Positions 15,690-23,510 of a stretch of DNA of 23,791 bases are shown here, piece after piece. The notes under the pieces were generated by a model. It had not been told where the DNA came from. It ran no database searches and saw nothing but the letters and a program-made list of their open reading frames with translations. Position numbers and translations under genes: made by a program. Numbering within the stretch: position 1 is the stretch's first letter; the number at the start of each line of letters is the position of its first letter. This DNA comes from Syntrophorhabdus sp. PtaB.Bin184 (GTDB lineage: Bacteria > Desulfobacterota > Syntrophorhabdia > Syntrophorhabdales > Syntrophorhabdaceae): the NCBI GenBank assembly GCA_002067555.1, contig MVQQ01000214.1:1-23791 (forward strand), in the 5' to 3' direction.

Positions 15690-16625
15690 CTATGCCGGAT
15701 TGACCACCCTGCGGTCCGTGAGGTAGCAGCTTCCCCAGGATTGCTTGGCGAGCTTCTTCATTTCCGAGGCCACCTCGGTCATCTCCCCGAAGTGGGTGAA
15801 GGAGCGCGTCCTGTTGGTGGCAATGCCTATGGAAAGAGCGATTATGGGGAACTTCCTGGTATTGCCCTGGCGGTCGAGGGTTTCTATGAAGCCGGCGTCC
15901 CTGTCTTTCCTGTCGTACAGGGTGGGGGTGATCCGGTCGAATGCGTCGATGATGTCGGCCGAGGCCTCCTCTACGAGGTCGACGGAGGTTATGAAAACGA
16001 AATCGTCGCCCCCTATATGCCCGACGAAACCGGTCTGGGGTTCCTTGCTCTTCACGATATTGAGAATGAGCCTGCCCGTTATGCGTATCACCTCGTCGCC
16101 CCTCGTGAAGCCGTAGTGGTCGTTGAAGGGCTTGAAGTGATCGAGGTCCGCGTACGCGAGGGCAAAGATGTCGCCGGCCTCTATCCTTGCCTGTATCTGC
16201 CTGCTTATGGAGATGTTCCCCGGCAGCTTGGTAAGGGGGTTCACCTCCACGATACGCTCTGAGCGGAGTATCGCCAGGGCAACGCGGGTCGTGCCCTCCT
16301 GCTCGATGTCCTCCCTTTTCAGGTAGTCTTCGACGAAAAGATTCCTCCAGACGGGTACGCTCGGGATATCGTCAATGACGACAAGAACGGGAAGCTGGTA
16401 GAAGATGGGATCGCTCTTGAGGTTGTTGAGGACATCCATGGAATAGATGTCCTCTTCCGAGGTATCGAGGATGATGAGGTTCGGGGGGGAATTGTAAATG
16501 TAATCGATGGCGGACTGGATGTTCCTGAAAAGGAAAACGCCGTAGTCCCGGGAGAGGAGACGGTCTATTATGCCCGAGAGGACAACATCCTGCGATATGA
16601 CGACGACGGTCTTTTTCTCGCTCAT
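15690..16625 (-). CDS. Receiver-GGDEF protein with GGDDF active-site variant
   Basis: These 311 residues form a receiver-like domain (about 5-122) followed by a GGDEF-type domain (about 128-308). The receiver keeps the likely phospho-acceptor D54 (LIILDTSEED) and K103, but the N-terminal acidic pair is reduced to one Asp (ISQD). In the GGDEF domain the signature is GGDDF (205-209). The substrate-binding stretch reads FNDHYGFTRGDE, so the usual GH is GF while the guanine-contacting N and D remain. The inhibitory RxxD site is missing. It may be a diguanylate cyclase of altered activity or a c-di-GMP/GTP-responsive regulator. The ATG overlaps the HDOD stop by 4 bp, which fixes the start and excludes the longer upstream open frame. 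Confidence 0.85.
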   Translation of the reverse strand: MSEKKTVVVISQDVVLSGIIDRLLSRDYGVFLFRNIQSAIDYIYNSPPNLIILDTSEEDIYSMDVLNNLKSDPIFYQLPVLVVIDDIPSVPVWRNLFVEDYLKREDIEQEGTTRVALAILRSERIVEVNPLTKLPGNISISRQIQARIEAGDIFALAYADLDHFKPFNDHYGFTRGDEVIRITGRLILNIVKSKEPQTGFVGHIGGDDFVFITSVDLVEEASADIIDAFDRITPTLYDRKDRDAGFIETLDRQGNTRKFPIIALSIGIATNRTRSFTHFGEMTEVASEMKKLAKQSWGSCYLTDRRVVNPA

Positions 16626-17458
16626 AGGGTCAGGTCTTCCGTCATCTGCAGGGAGTCCTCGGCCTCGTCGAATATCTCGAGAAGGTCTTTCTCGGTGAGC
16701 CCGAGAAGGTCCCACGCTTCGGGCTGGACGGGCGTCATGAGGTCGTCGCCGGGAAAGCCGAAACCCCGGGCGCGCACGAGGATGTCGGCGACATGGACGA
16801 TGGCGGACTCGACAGGAGTGCTTTTCGTCAGATGGGGTTTGTGATGATATTCTATGACGTCGATAAGCTTTGCCGGAAAGCGCCACTTCCTGGCCATCCA
16901 GCTCCCCACGCTGGCGTGCGTTGTGCCGAAGCGGTTCTTCTCGGCCTCATGGATGATGATGCCGCCCTGCTTCGTCTGGGCCAGCGCCTTTTCGTATTCC
17001 TCGGGGAACTGGAGCACGAGGAATACCTTGCCGATATCGTGGAGAAGGCCGTCCACGGATACCTCGTCGGGTTCCTTGTGGCCCTTGCGCAGGGCGATCA
17101 AACGAGAGAACAGGGCCGTTCCGATGGAATGCTCCCAGAGCCCGATCATGGTTTTCTGCATGAGCTCGAAGACGGAGACGCCCAGCAGGAGGCCCTTCAC
17201 GACGGTAAGTCCGAGGAGTATGACCGCCTGGTTGACGGAGGAGATCCTTCCGGGAAAACCGTACACCGGCGAGTTCACCATCCTCAACACCTTCGTGGTG
17301 AGGGCGGGGTCGGAGGAGATGAAGCTCGATATCTCGTTCAGGGACACCCGCGGGTTCTCGATGACCGCAAGGAGCCTGTTCAAGACCTTGGGAATGGTGG
17401 GAAGGGCATTTACGTGCTCGATCTTTTCCCTGACAACCCTGACATCCATGCTATTCAT
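16622..17458 (-). CDS. HDOD domain protein
   Basis: This 278-residue cytoplasmic signalling protein has the HDOD pattern LPTIPKVLNRLL, SSDPALTTKVLRMVNSP, and SVNQAVILLGLTVVKGLLLG. The helical HD-like part retains the residues that bind metal in true HD hydrolases: H110, H140-D141 (LLHDIGK), H181, H205-H206 and D225. HDOD proteins usually act as regulatory platforms, so catalysis is uncertain. The ATG at 17456-17458 overlaps the preceding 98-codon gene by 8 bp; an ATG at 17449 is an alternative. The 3' end overlaps the GGDEF gene by 4 bp, so the two proteins probably work together. Confidence 0.88.
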   Translation of the reverse strand: MNSMDVRVVREKIEHVNALPTIPKVLNRLLAVIENPRVSLNEISSFISSDPALTTKVLRMVNSPVYGFPGRISSVNQAVILLGLTVVKGLLLGVSVFELMQKTMIGLWEHSIGTALFSRLIALRKGHKEPDEVSVDGLLHDIGKVFLVLQFPEEYEKALAQTKQGGIIIHEAEKNRFGTTHASVGSWMARKWRFPAKLIDVIEYHHKPHLTKSTPVESAIVHVADILVRARGFGFPGDDLMTPVQPEAWDLLGLTEKDLLEIFDEAEDSLQMTEDLTL

Positions 17459-17747
17459 AGAGGCTCTCGATGTGTTTTCGGGCCGCTTTTCTGATGACAT
17501 CCATGCGGGGTTGGTCGGCGACGAGATGGAAGCGCCTGTCGAGTTCGGCGAGGGCCGCCTCCACGGGGACTGAGGGCTTCGACAGGCCCTGGATCCACAC
17601 CCCGTCGACCTCCATGCTCCTGATCCTGTCGATGAGCTCCGGGGTGAGCTCTGCGTTCTCCCCGAGAAGGACCATGCCGCTGGTGTTGACGACGGGCTTC
17701 GCGACCTTCATTCCTGGTTCGAGACTGCCGGGGGCGACCTTCGGCAC
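17451..17747 (-). CDS. 98-residue protein with HD-GYP-type N-terminal motif
   Basis: This small cytoplasmic protein starts with GTG, supported by AGGAGG (17754-17759) 6 nt upstream. The N-terminal 50 residues (LEPGMKVAKPVVNTSGMVLL ... ELTPELIDRIRSMEVDGVWI) follow the pattern often found at the N-terminus of HD-GYP/HDOD signalling proteins. The remainder is a charged helix-rich tail without a recognised domain. It overlaps the HDOD start by 8 bp. I do not know its function; it may be a detached input or partner domain of the HDOD protein. Confidence 0.75.
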   Translation of the reverse strand: MPKVAPGSLEPGMKVAKPVVNTSGMVLLGENAELTPELIDRIRSMEVDGVWIQGLSKPSVPVEAALAELDRRFHLVADQPRMDVIRKAARKHIESLYE

Positions 17748-17828
17748 AACAATCCTCCTAGATGTAATATCGGTCGAAACCGGAAAAACGTAATACCCGG
17801 ATGCCGATTGTGAAACCCTCCCGGGTCT

Positions 17829-18968
17829 TTAGAGCCACCTTTCAAGCCTGTCGCATCCCTCCACGAGGTTCTCCAGCCTGTCGGCGTAGGAGAAGCGCAC
17901 ATGGGAGGCGGCCCCGAACCGGCCGAAGTCGTACCCCGGTGTGATGGCCACCTTTGCCTCGGCAAGGGCCCTTTCTACGAAAAGCATGCTGTCCATGGCG
18001 AAACGCTCGATGCCGGCGTAGATGTAAAACGCGCCGTCGGGCTTGACGGGGACGTCGAACCCAAGACCCCGAAGCCGGGGCAGGAGGAAATCCCTGCGCT
18101 CCCTGTAAAGACTGCACATGCGGGCGAGTCCCTCGGCGTCGTCAAAGGCAGCCAGAGCCGCGTACTGCGAGATGGACGGCGGTGCGATGAAGAGGTTCTG
18201 CGCCAGTTTCTGAATGGGGCGGACGAGACGAGGGGGCACGACCATCCATCCCAGGCGCCACCCGGTCATCGCGAAGGCCTTGGAGAAACCGTTCACGACG
18301 ATGACGTCCCCGGAGATGGAAACGCTCGAAGAAAAAGGGGCATCGTAAACAAGGCCGGAGTATATTTCGTCGACGATGAGGGTGCTCCCCCGCGAAGAGA
18401 GTTTTTCATAAAGGGCGTTCAGGGATCCGGGGCGGTAGATGGTCCCCGTCGGGTTCGAGGGATTGGCGACGACAAGGACGTCGGGCCTCAATGGGCCGTC
18501 AATCTGCTCGGGAAGGACCTCATAGTTGGTCCCGGCGGAAACAGGGAGGAGCCTCACCGCGCAATCCGTGAGGAGGGCGATGTTCCTGTAGCAGGGGTAC
18601 CCGGGGTCGGCTATGGCAAGGGTACGGCCCTGCTCGAGCAGCGCCGCGAAGAGAAGGATGAAGGCGCCCGACGAGCCGTTGGTGATGATCACACGCTCGG
18701 GGGAAACCTCAAGGCCGTAGCGGTCGCGGTAATTGCGGGAGACGGCCTCCCGCAGCTCGGAGATGCCGAGGCTGTGGGTGTAGAAGGTTTTGCCGTCCCC
18801 GAGCGCCTTGAGTGCTTCCTGCTTTATCGGGCCCGGCGTCTCGAATCCAGGCTCGCCGACCTCCATGTGAATGATGCTGTGTCCCTCGGCCTCCATCAAG
18901 CGGGCCTTCTCGAGAAGCTCCATGACATAAAAGGGTGATATCTCGCTGGCCCTTCTGGAGATATTCAT
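17829..18968 (-). CDS. Class I/II PLP-dependent aminotransferase
   Basis: This 379-residue fold-type I aminotransferase has a standard active site. VGEPGFETP is the N-terminal substrate region and NGSSGAF the phosphate/ring contact. NPSNPTGT, D200 (VDEIYSGL, with Y203), the PLP-binding Lys K230 in GFSKAFAMTGWRLGW, and the C-terminal Arg in VRFSYA complete the set. This resembles the broad aspartate/alanine/methionine aminotransferase group; the amino acid substrate cannot be assigned. The ATG has GAGG 8 nt upstream. It is divergent from glnA and its stop is 81 bp before the GTG of the 98-residue gene. Confidence 0.93.
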   Translation of the reverse strand: MNISRRASEISPFYVMELLEKARLMEAEGHSIIHMEVGEPGFETPGPIKQEALKALGDGKTFYTHSLGISELREAVSRNYRDRYGLEVSPERVIITNGSSGAFILLFAALLEQGRTLAIADPGYPCYRNIALLTDCAVRLLPVSAGTNYEVLPEQIDGPLRPDVLVVANPSNPTGTIYRPGSLNALYEKLSSRGSTLIVDEIYSGLVYDAPFSSSVSISGDVIVVNGFSKAFAMTGWRLGWMVVPPRLVRPIQKLAQNLFIAPPSISQYAALAAFDDAEGLARMCSLYRERRDFLLPRLRGLGFDVPVKPDGAFYIYAGIERFAMDSMLFVERALAEAKVAITPGYDFGRFGAASHVRFSYADRLENLVEGCDRLERWL

Positions 18969-19020
18969 GGTCTGTGCCTCATTGGGTTCCCCCCGGGATG
19001 TGCCGGATCGACGTTAAGGA

Positions 19021-19050
19021 AATGTACCAGAACGGGGCCGCGCCTGTCAA
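19021..19050 (-). promoter_or_regulatory. Candidate promoter of the aminotransferase gene
   Basis: On the minus strand a perfect TTGACA (19045-19050) is followed after 18 bp by TACATT (19021-19026), a 4/6 match. It lies 53 bp from the start codon and is divergent from the glnA promoter, with 33 bp between the two -35 elements. Confidence 0.45.
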
Positions 19051-19083
19051 CGGAATGAGCGCCCGGCATGCCGAGGAAAAACA

Positions 19084-19112
19084 TTGACTTTGAAGGTACA
19101 CGCCTTCATAAT
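19084..19112 (+). promoter_or_regulatory. Sigma70-type promoter of glnA
   Basis: TTGACT (19084-19089) and CATAAT (19107-19112) are separated by exactly 17 bp and each matches five of six consensus bases. Transcription would begin near 19119, giving a leader of about 28 nt with GGAGGA before the start at 19147. This explains why an upstream TTG at 19084 should not be taken as the start codon. No sigma54 (-24/-12) element was seen. Confidence 0.65.
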
Positions 19113-19146
19113 GGAGGAAATTGCGGAACGCGGAGGAGGGCGATCG

Positions 19147-20469
19147 ATGACGAAGACACAGGTGATGAAATACGCCCGGGAGAGGGGCGTCACCTTCATA
19201 AAGCTCTGGTTCACGGATCTGCTCGGGTTCGCAAAGAGCTTCACCATCACCATCGACGAGCTGGAGAGCGCCCTCGAGGAGGGCATGGGCTTCGACGGGT
19301 CCTCCATCCAGGGGTTTGCCCGCATCGACGAGAGCGACATGGTGGCGAAGCCCGACGTGTCGACCTTCACCATACTGCCCTGGAGGCCTCAGGGAGAGGC
19401 GTCGGTGGCGCGTATGTTCTGCGACATCTTCGAGCCCGACGGGACACCGTACAAAGGAGATCCCCGGTACGTGCTGAAGCGGAACCTCAAGGCGGCCCAG
19501 GAGATGGGGTTCGAGTTCTTCGTGGGCCCCGAGCTGGAATACTTCTATTTCAAGTCCGATTCGGCGACGCAGACCCTGGATAAGGGAGGCTATTTCGACA
19601 TCACGACCCTCGACGAGGCCGTGGACCTTCGGAGGGACACGGTGCTCATGCTGCAGAAAATGGGCATAAGCGTCGAGTACAGCCACCACGAGGTGGCCCC
19701 GTCGCAGCACGAGATAGATTTGAGATACGCCGGCGGCCTCGCCATGGCGGACAACACCATGACGTACCGGGTCGTCGTGAAGGAGGTGGCGAGGAAGTAC
19801 GGTGTGTATGCGACCTTCATGCCGAAGCCGATATTCGGCGTCAATGGCAGCGGGATGCATGTGCACCAGTCCCTTTTCAAGGGCAAGAAGAACGCCTTCT
19901 TCAACGAAAAGGACAAGCACTTCCTTTCCGACGTGGCCAAATGGTATATCGCGGGGCTTCTGCGGCATGCGCGGGAGATCACCCTGGTGACGAGCCAGTG
20001 GGTGAACTCCTACAAGAGGCTGGTGCCCGGCTACGAAGCGCCTGTATACATATCGTGGGCAAGGCGCAACAGGTCAACGCTGGTGCGGGTGCCCCTGTAC
20101 AAACCGGGAAAGGAGAACGCGACGCGGGTGGAGTACAGGAGCCCCGACCCGGCCTGCAACCCCTATCTCGCCTTTGCCTGCATGCTGAGGGCGGGCCTCG
20201 AGGGGATAAGGAACAAGTACCCTCTCCCCGGCGCCGTTGAAGAAGATGTCTACGACATGAGTGCGGAACGCAGGAAGGAACTGGGCATAGGGTCGCTCCC
20301 GGGAAGCCTGTTCGAAGCCATAGAGTTGACGGAAGGTTCAAAGCTCGTGCGTGATGCCCTTGGCGACCACGTCTTCGAGAAGCTTATCGAGAACAAGAAG
20401 ATAGAATGGGACAGGTTCAGGGCGCACGTGTCGAACTACGAGATCGAGACGTACCTGCCTGTTCTGTAA
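19147..20469 (+). CDS. glnA: Glutamine synthetase, type I (alpha subgroup)
   Basis: This is the ATP-dependent ammonia-assimilating enzyme, a dodecamer in the cytoplasm. Of its 440 residues, GFDGSSIQGFARI is the N-terminal latch region and ELEYFYF the metal site. NGSGMHVHQSL binds glutamate and ATP, VPGYEAPVYISWARRNRS is the Glu flap and substrate arginine region, and VEYRSPDPACNPYLAFA follows. The protein lacks the insert and the LYDLPPEE adenylylation site of beta-type enzymes. The C-terminus and the Arg in GFARIDESD match feedback-inhibited alpha-type enzymes such as that of Bacillus. The ATG at 19147 is preceded by GGAGGA. Control by GlnE is therefore not expected. Confidence 0.96.
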   Translation: MTKTQVMKYARERGVTFIKLWFTDLLGFAKSFTITIDELESALEEGMGFDGSSIQGFARIDESDMVAKPDVSTFTILPWRPQGEASVARMFCDIFEPDGTPYKGDPRYVLKRNLKAAQEMGFEFFVGPELEYFYFKSDSATQTLDKGGYFDITTLDEAVDLRRDTVLMLQKMGISVEYSHHEVAPSQHEIDLRYAGGLAMADNTMTYRVVVKEVARKYGVYATFMPKPIFGVNGSGMHVHQSLFKGKKNAFFNEKDKHFLSDVAKWYIAGLLRHAREITLVTSQWVNSYKRLVPGYEAPVYISWARRNRSTLVRVPLYKPGKENATRVEYRSPDPACNPYLAFACMLRAGLEGIRNKYPLPGAVEEDVYDMSAERRKELGIGSLPGSLFEAIELTEGSKLVRDALGDHVFEKLIENKKIEWDRFRAHVSNYEIETYLPVL

Positions 20470-20546
20470 GAACGGCTGGAGGCGCTCGAATGGCTGGCGG
20501 GGTTTGAGCCGGAAAGCATAAGGACACGAGACGGGAGAAGAGCCAG

Positions 20547-20915
20547 ATGATAGTCCGGAATTTCAACGATCCTGAGGTGTTGGCGACGAGGTACAGGGCT
20601 CATTGGGGGGCGACGGCATGGATGATCATGACGAGCCGCATCCTCGAAGGCATAGAGTTCCTGGCCTATGCGATACTGCCCCCGGGCAACACCATCGAGG
20701 AGCACATCGACGAGGTCGAAGAAATATACATGATCTTTCGGGGTGGCGGGAACATGAAGGTCGGGGACGAGATCCGGGAGGTGAAGGAGGGGGATTCGAT
20801 CTTTATACCCGCGGGTGAGCCGCACGCGCTCACGAACACGAAGGACGAGGAGACGTTCGTCCTCGTGATAGCGGCCTATCCCTTTAAGCGAATGCTGGAG
20901 ATGGCCGAGAAATAG
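20547..20915 (+). CDS. Small single-domain cupin
   Basis: This 122-residue protein has one cupin_2 barrel. Motif 1 is present as GNTIEEHIDEVEEIY with H53 and E59, the second usual His being Asp (D55). Motif 2 GDSIFIPAGEPHALTN is a perfect match with H93. A metal is therefore likely bound, but the reaction or ligand is unknown. GGGAGAAGAG lies before the ATG. It is 77 bp downstream of glnA and may be read from the same promoter. Confidence 0.88.
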   Translation: MIVRNFNDPEVLATRYRAHWGATAWMIMTSRILEGIEFLAYAILPPGNTIEEHIDEVEEIYMIFRGGGNMKVGDEIREVKEGDSIFIPAGEPHALTNTKDEETFVLVIAAYPFKRMLEMAEK

Positions 20916-20922
20916 GCAGGAA

Positions 20923-20938
20923 GGACAGTTTCCTGTCC
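20923..20938 (+). repeat. Small hairpin between cupin and PilZ genes
   Basis: GGACAG-TTTC-CTGTCC forms a perfect 6-bp stem with a 4-nt loop in the 33-bp gap. There is no following T-run, so it is not a clear terminator. It could affect translation of the PilZ gene, which has no strong ribosome binding site. Confidence 0.4.
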
Positions 20939-20948
20939 GCGGGCGAAA

Positions 20949-21629
20949 ATGAACATCAGACCAGGCCTCAACATAAATATTATCGTCAACATAGACCATA
21001 TGAGGGAGACCGTTGATGTCGGGAACTCCACGATCCACGACATGGCGGGGGACAGAATGATCGTCGCCCAGACGGATCCTCCCATATCGAGGACGCACCT
21101 CGGCAAGGAACTTTTTGTGACCTTCATCGACAGGTCGGGGGGGCAGCCCCGCCGGTTCGGGTTCCCGGCGATCGTCATGGAGTTCGTGAAGGAGTTCGAA
21201 CTGTCATCCTCTGTCAAGGTGCAGGCGCTTGTCCTGAGAAGGGCGGGAGGCTTCGAGGAGTATAACCTGAGGATGTTTTACAGGCTTGAGCCCCCGACAG
21301 ACTGCGGGATCAGGATAGCCGTGGGTGGCAAGGGCGTGAACCTCATCGACATATCCATCGGAGGGGCGAAATTCAGCCACGAGAAGGTCTTCCCCTTCGT
21401 GATCGGTGAACCGGTAAAGCTGGTCCTGTACGTAGAGGACGTGGCTTACACCGTGGAGGCAAAGGTCATGAGGGTGTGGGAGCCGGAGAACGAACGGATA
21501 CGGAAGACCGTCGCTCTGGCTTCGGTGCAGTTTATCGATATGGAAGCCCACCTGAAGAATATCCTGGCGCGCAAGATCCGCGATGTGGAGCGGGACATGC
21601 GCTACAAGGAAGTCCACAGCATGCGGTGA
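20949..21629 (+). CDS. PilZ-domain c-di-GMP receptor, YcgR-like
   Basis: These 226 residues consist of a YcgR-type N-terminal domain (about 1-100) and a PilZ domain (about 105-225). The PilZ c-di-GMP signature is complete: R108-MFY-R112 (RxxxR) followed by DISIGG (D134, S136, G139; DxSxxG). YcgR-type proteins bind c-di-GMP and modulate the flagellar motor or other targets; no motility gene is in the window. The gap to the cupin gene is 33 bp and a strong Shine-Dalgarno sequence is not evident. It is the last gene of the glnA-cupin-pilZ run. Confidence 0.9.
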   Translation: MNIRPGLNINIIVNIDHMRETVDVGNSTIHDMAGDRMIVAQTDPPISRTHLGKELFVTFIDRSGGQPRRFGFPAIVMEFVKEFELSSSVKVQALVLRRAGGFEEYNLRMFYRLEPPTDCGIRIAVGGKGVNLIDISIGGAKFSHEKVFPFVIGEPVKLVLYVEDVAYTVEAKVMRVWEPENERIRKTVALASVQFIDMEAHLKNILARKIRDVERDMRYKEVHSMR

Positions 21630-21664
21630 CCACGCAACATATTGATATTACAGGGGACACGAGT

Positions 21665-21680
21665 AGTTCCACGTGAAACA
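21665..21680. other. parS centromere site (ParB binding)
   Basis: AGTTCCACGTGAAACA matches the conserved chromosomal parS consensus TGTTNCACGTGAAACA at all specified positions except the first. It lies in the 56-bp gap between the PilZ gene and the end of the MFS pseudogene, about 15 kb from dnaA. Known parS sites cluster near the origin and nucleate ParB spreading for chromosome segregation. No parAB genes are in the window. Confidence 0.8.
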
Positions 21681-21685
21681 TGGGG

Positions 21686-22946
21686 TCAATCCCCTCTTTC
21701 GCGGACCGTCCCCGCATCGGTGCGGCGGACCCTTCCCGTCGATAAGGAAAGGACGAACGCCCTGAGTGAGACGGTCACGCAGACGCTCCACACCACAGCG
21801 TAGTTACGAAAGAGATCGAAAAGAAGGCCCGCCGTGAGGGACCCCATGCCGCCCCCGAGGGTGCTGGCAAAGGTGATGATGCCGAGAAGGATGCCGTGAT
21901 GACGCAGACCGAAAGTCTCTGCGGGCAGAAGCGGCATTGCGCAGAGGATCTTCCCATACGTTATGCCGAAGAGCCCGGCGAAGAACAAGAGAGCGCGGAA
22001 ATCCCGGGAGACGATGAGAAGGCCGAACTGGGCGGCCATCATGAGAGTGGCGGTGATCAGGACGGGTCTTGTGCCGAACCGGTCGGAGGCGAGGCCGCCA
22101 ATGAGCCTGCCCGCTATGCTGCCCAGGCCCATGACGGAGAGTAGGGAGGCGGCCCGGAACCCCGGTGCTCCCGGGTCGACGGCGTAGATGGTGGTGTTCA
22201 CGAGGGCGATTTGTATAAAAAGCCGGCACAGGCATAGAGCGCGATGAGTATCCACAGTTCAAGAGTGCGGGATGCTTCGGTGCGGGAAAGGCCGTCGGCC
22301 GGACCCGGGTCCGGGTTGACGCCGGCGGGTTGACAGCCATAGGGAAGAAGGGCCATGTCCCGGGGTTCACGGCGGAAGAGAAGACTGAGGCCTGCCACCG
22401 TGCCCCCCGTGACGATGCCGAAGAGGAGGAAGGAGACGCGCCAGCCGAAGGCGGCAATGAGGAGGCTCGCAATCGAGGGCACGACGAATGTTCCCGAGCC
22501 GATACCCGCGATGACAAGCCCGGCCATCAAACCCCTCCTGGTTCGATACCATGGGGCGACCGTCGAAAGAACCGGGGCGATGCCACCGCTCATCCCCGCA
22601 CCGACGATGATGCCGAGGGAGAGGAAAGGTCCGGCAGCGCTGTTGGCCTGGGAGGGAAGAAGATAGCCGAGGCTGAGGAGAATAACGGAGGTGCAGATGA
22701 CGGCCATGGGGCCGACCCTGTCGGTCAGCCATCCGGCCGGTGCCGCGAGAGCTCCGCTGAGAAAGAAACAGAGAGTAGGCACCGAGAAGAGACGTCCTCG
22801 TCCAGCGGAGTTCCGCGAGCAGGGGTTTGAGAAAGACGCCGAAAGAATAGAGCGTGCCATACATGAGGAGCATGATGATGTATCCTGTATCAGGCTGCAA
22901 TGAGAAGATGGCCGTAGAATAATGGAGAGCGCCACCGGGATCTCAC
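21686..22946 (-). pseudogene. MFS transporter interrupted by three frame disruptions
   Basis: Read in three frames, this is one major facilitator transporter of about 12 helices. The likely start is a GTG at 22944-22946 overlapping the GNAT stop (GTGA), giving RSRWRSPLFYGHLLIAA, the usual MFS start. The frame then changes near 22885-22891 to TGYIIMLLMYGTLYSFGVFLKPL. It changes again near 22761-22770 (GAYSLF into FLSGALAAPAGWLTDR), consistent with one extra base in TTTCTTTC. The third change is at the A5 run 22217-22221 (ACAGFL into IQIALVNTTIYAVD), consistent with one missing base. The last part GRLIGGLASDRFGTRP is the mid-protein MFS loop signature. Substrate is unknown. This may be a decayed gene or assembly error. 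Confidence 0.8.
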
Positions 22947-23437
22947 GGTTGGGGCCAGCCGGGGCCGGCGAGCACGACGGAGGTATCTACCTGCCGCTGC
23001 GGTATGTTCCAGTACTTCTTGAGAAGGTGGTCCTTCTGGTGCGGGGGGAGGACCCTGTAGCCTTTCTTCTGGTAGAAGGCTATCGCCCAGGTAGCAGCGG
23101 CCCATGTGCCGACGAGAAGCGGCTTGTCGGTGGTCGACTGCAGAAAGTCGAGGAGCCTCGAGCCGATGCCGTGATTTCGCCGCGCCGTCCGGACATAGGC
23201 GTGGCGGATGAGAGACACGTCGCATCGGTCCTGAATGCCCATAACTCCGGCGAGAAAGTCCTCTTCCTCGTAGCCGTAAAAGACCACGCCATCCTCGATC
23301 TCGCGGCTGAGCTCCCGGCGGGCCATATAAGGTTCGTGCCAGCGGTCCTGCGGTATGATGCCCCTGTAGGCCTGAGCCCCGTCATTGATGATCTCGAGGA
23401 TTGAGTCAAGGTCGCGATCTGTGCAGATGCGTATCAT
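22943..23437 (-). CDS. GNAT family N-acetyltransferase
   Basis: This 164-residue acetyl-CoA-dependent acyltransferase has motif A HAYVRTARRNHGIGSRLLDFL, whose R87-NHGIG pyrophosphate-binding element fits Q/RxxGxG/A. Motif B is near WAIAFYQKKGY, where the Tyr is a likely general acid. The N-terminal DGAQAYRGIIPQDRW is typical of the group. The substrate is unknown. The ATG at 23435-23437 has GGGAGGG about 7 nt upstream, which excludes the longer open frame that runs through the AraC gene. Its stop overlaps the GTG of the MFS gene, so acetyltransferase and exporter were probably one operon under the neighbouring AraC regulator. Confidence 0.9.
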   Translation of the reverse strand: MIRICTDRDLDSILEIINDGAQAYRGIIPQDRWHEPYMARRELSREIEDGVVFYGYEEEDFLAGVMGIQDRCDVSLIRHAYVRTARRNHGIGSRLLDFLQSTTDKPLLVGTWAAATWAIAFYQKKGYRVLPPHQKDHLLKKYWNIPQRQVDTSVVLAGPGWPQP

Positions 23438-23510
23438 TGTTTTCCCTCCCTGGAGGATGTGGGCGGCCCCGGGGTGGCGGGCGCGCCCGTGCGTGGTTAT
23501 AGTGTAGTGC

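Noticed and set aside
17795..17826. ACCCGG ... CCGGGT stem downstream of the aminotransferase gene
   Set aside because: The loop is 20 nt and the T-run on the minus strand begins only several bases after the stem, so it is a weak terminator candidate.
21682..21694. GGGG-TCAAT-CCCC hairpin after the PilZ gene
   Set aside because: A 4-bp stem followed by TCTTTC is too weak to call a terminator, and it overlaps the MFS stop codon.
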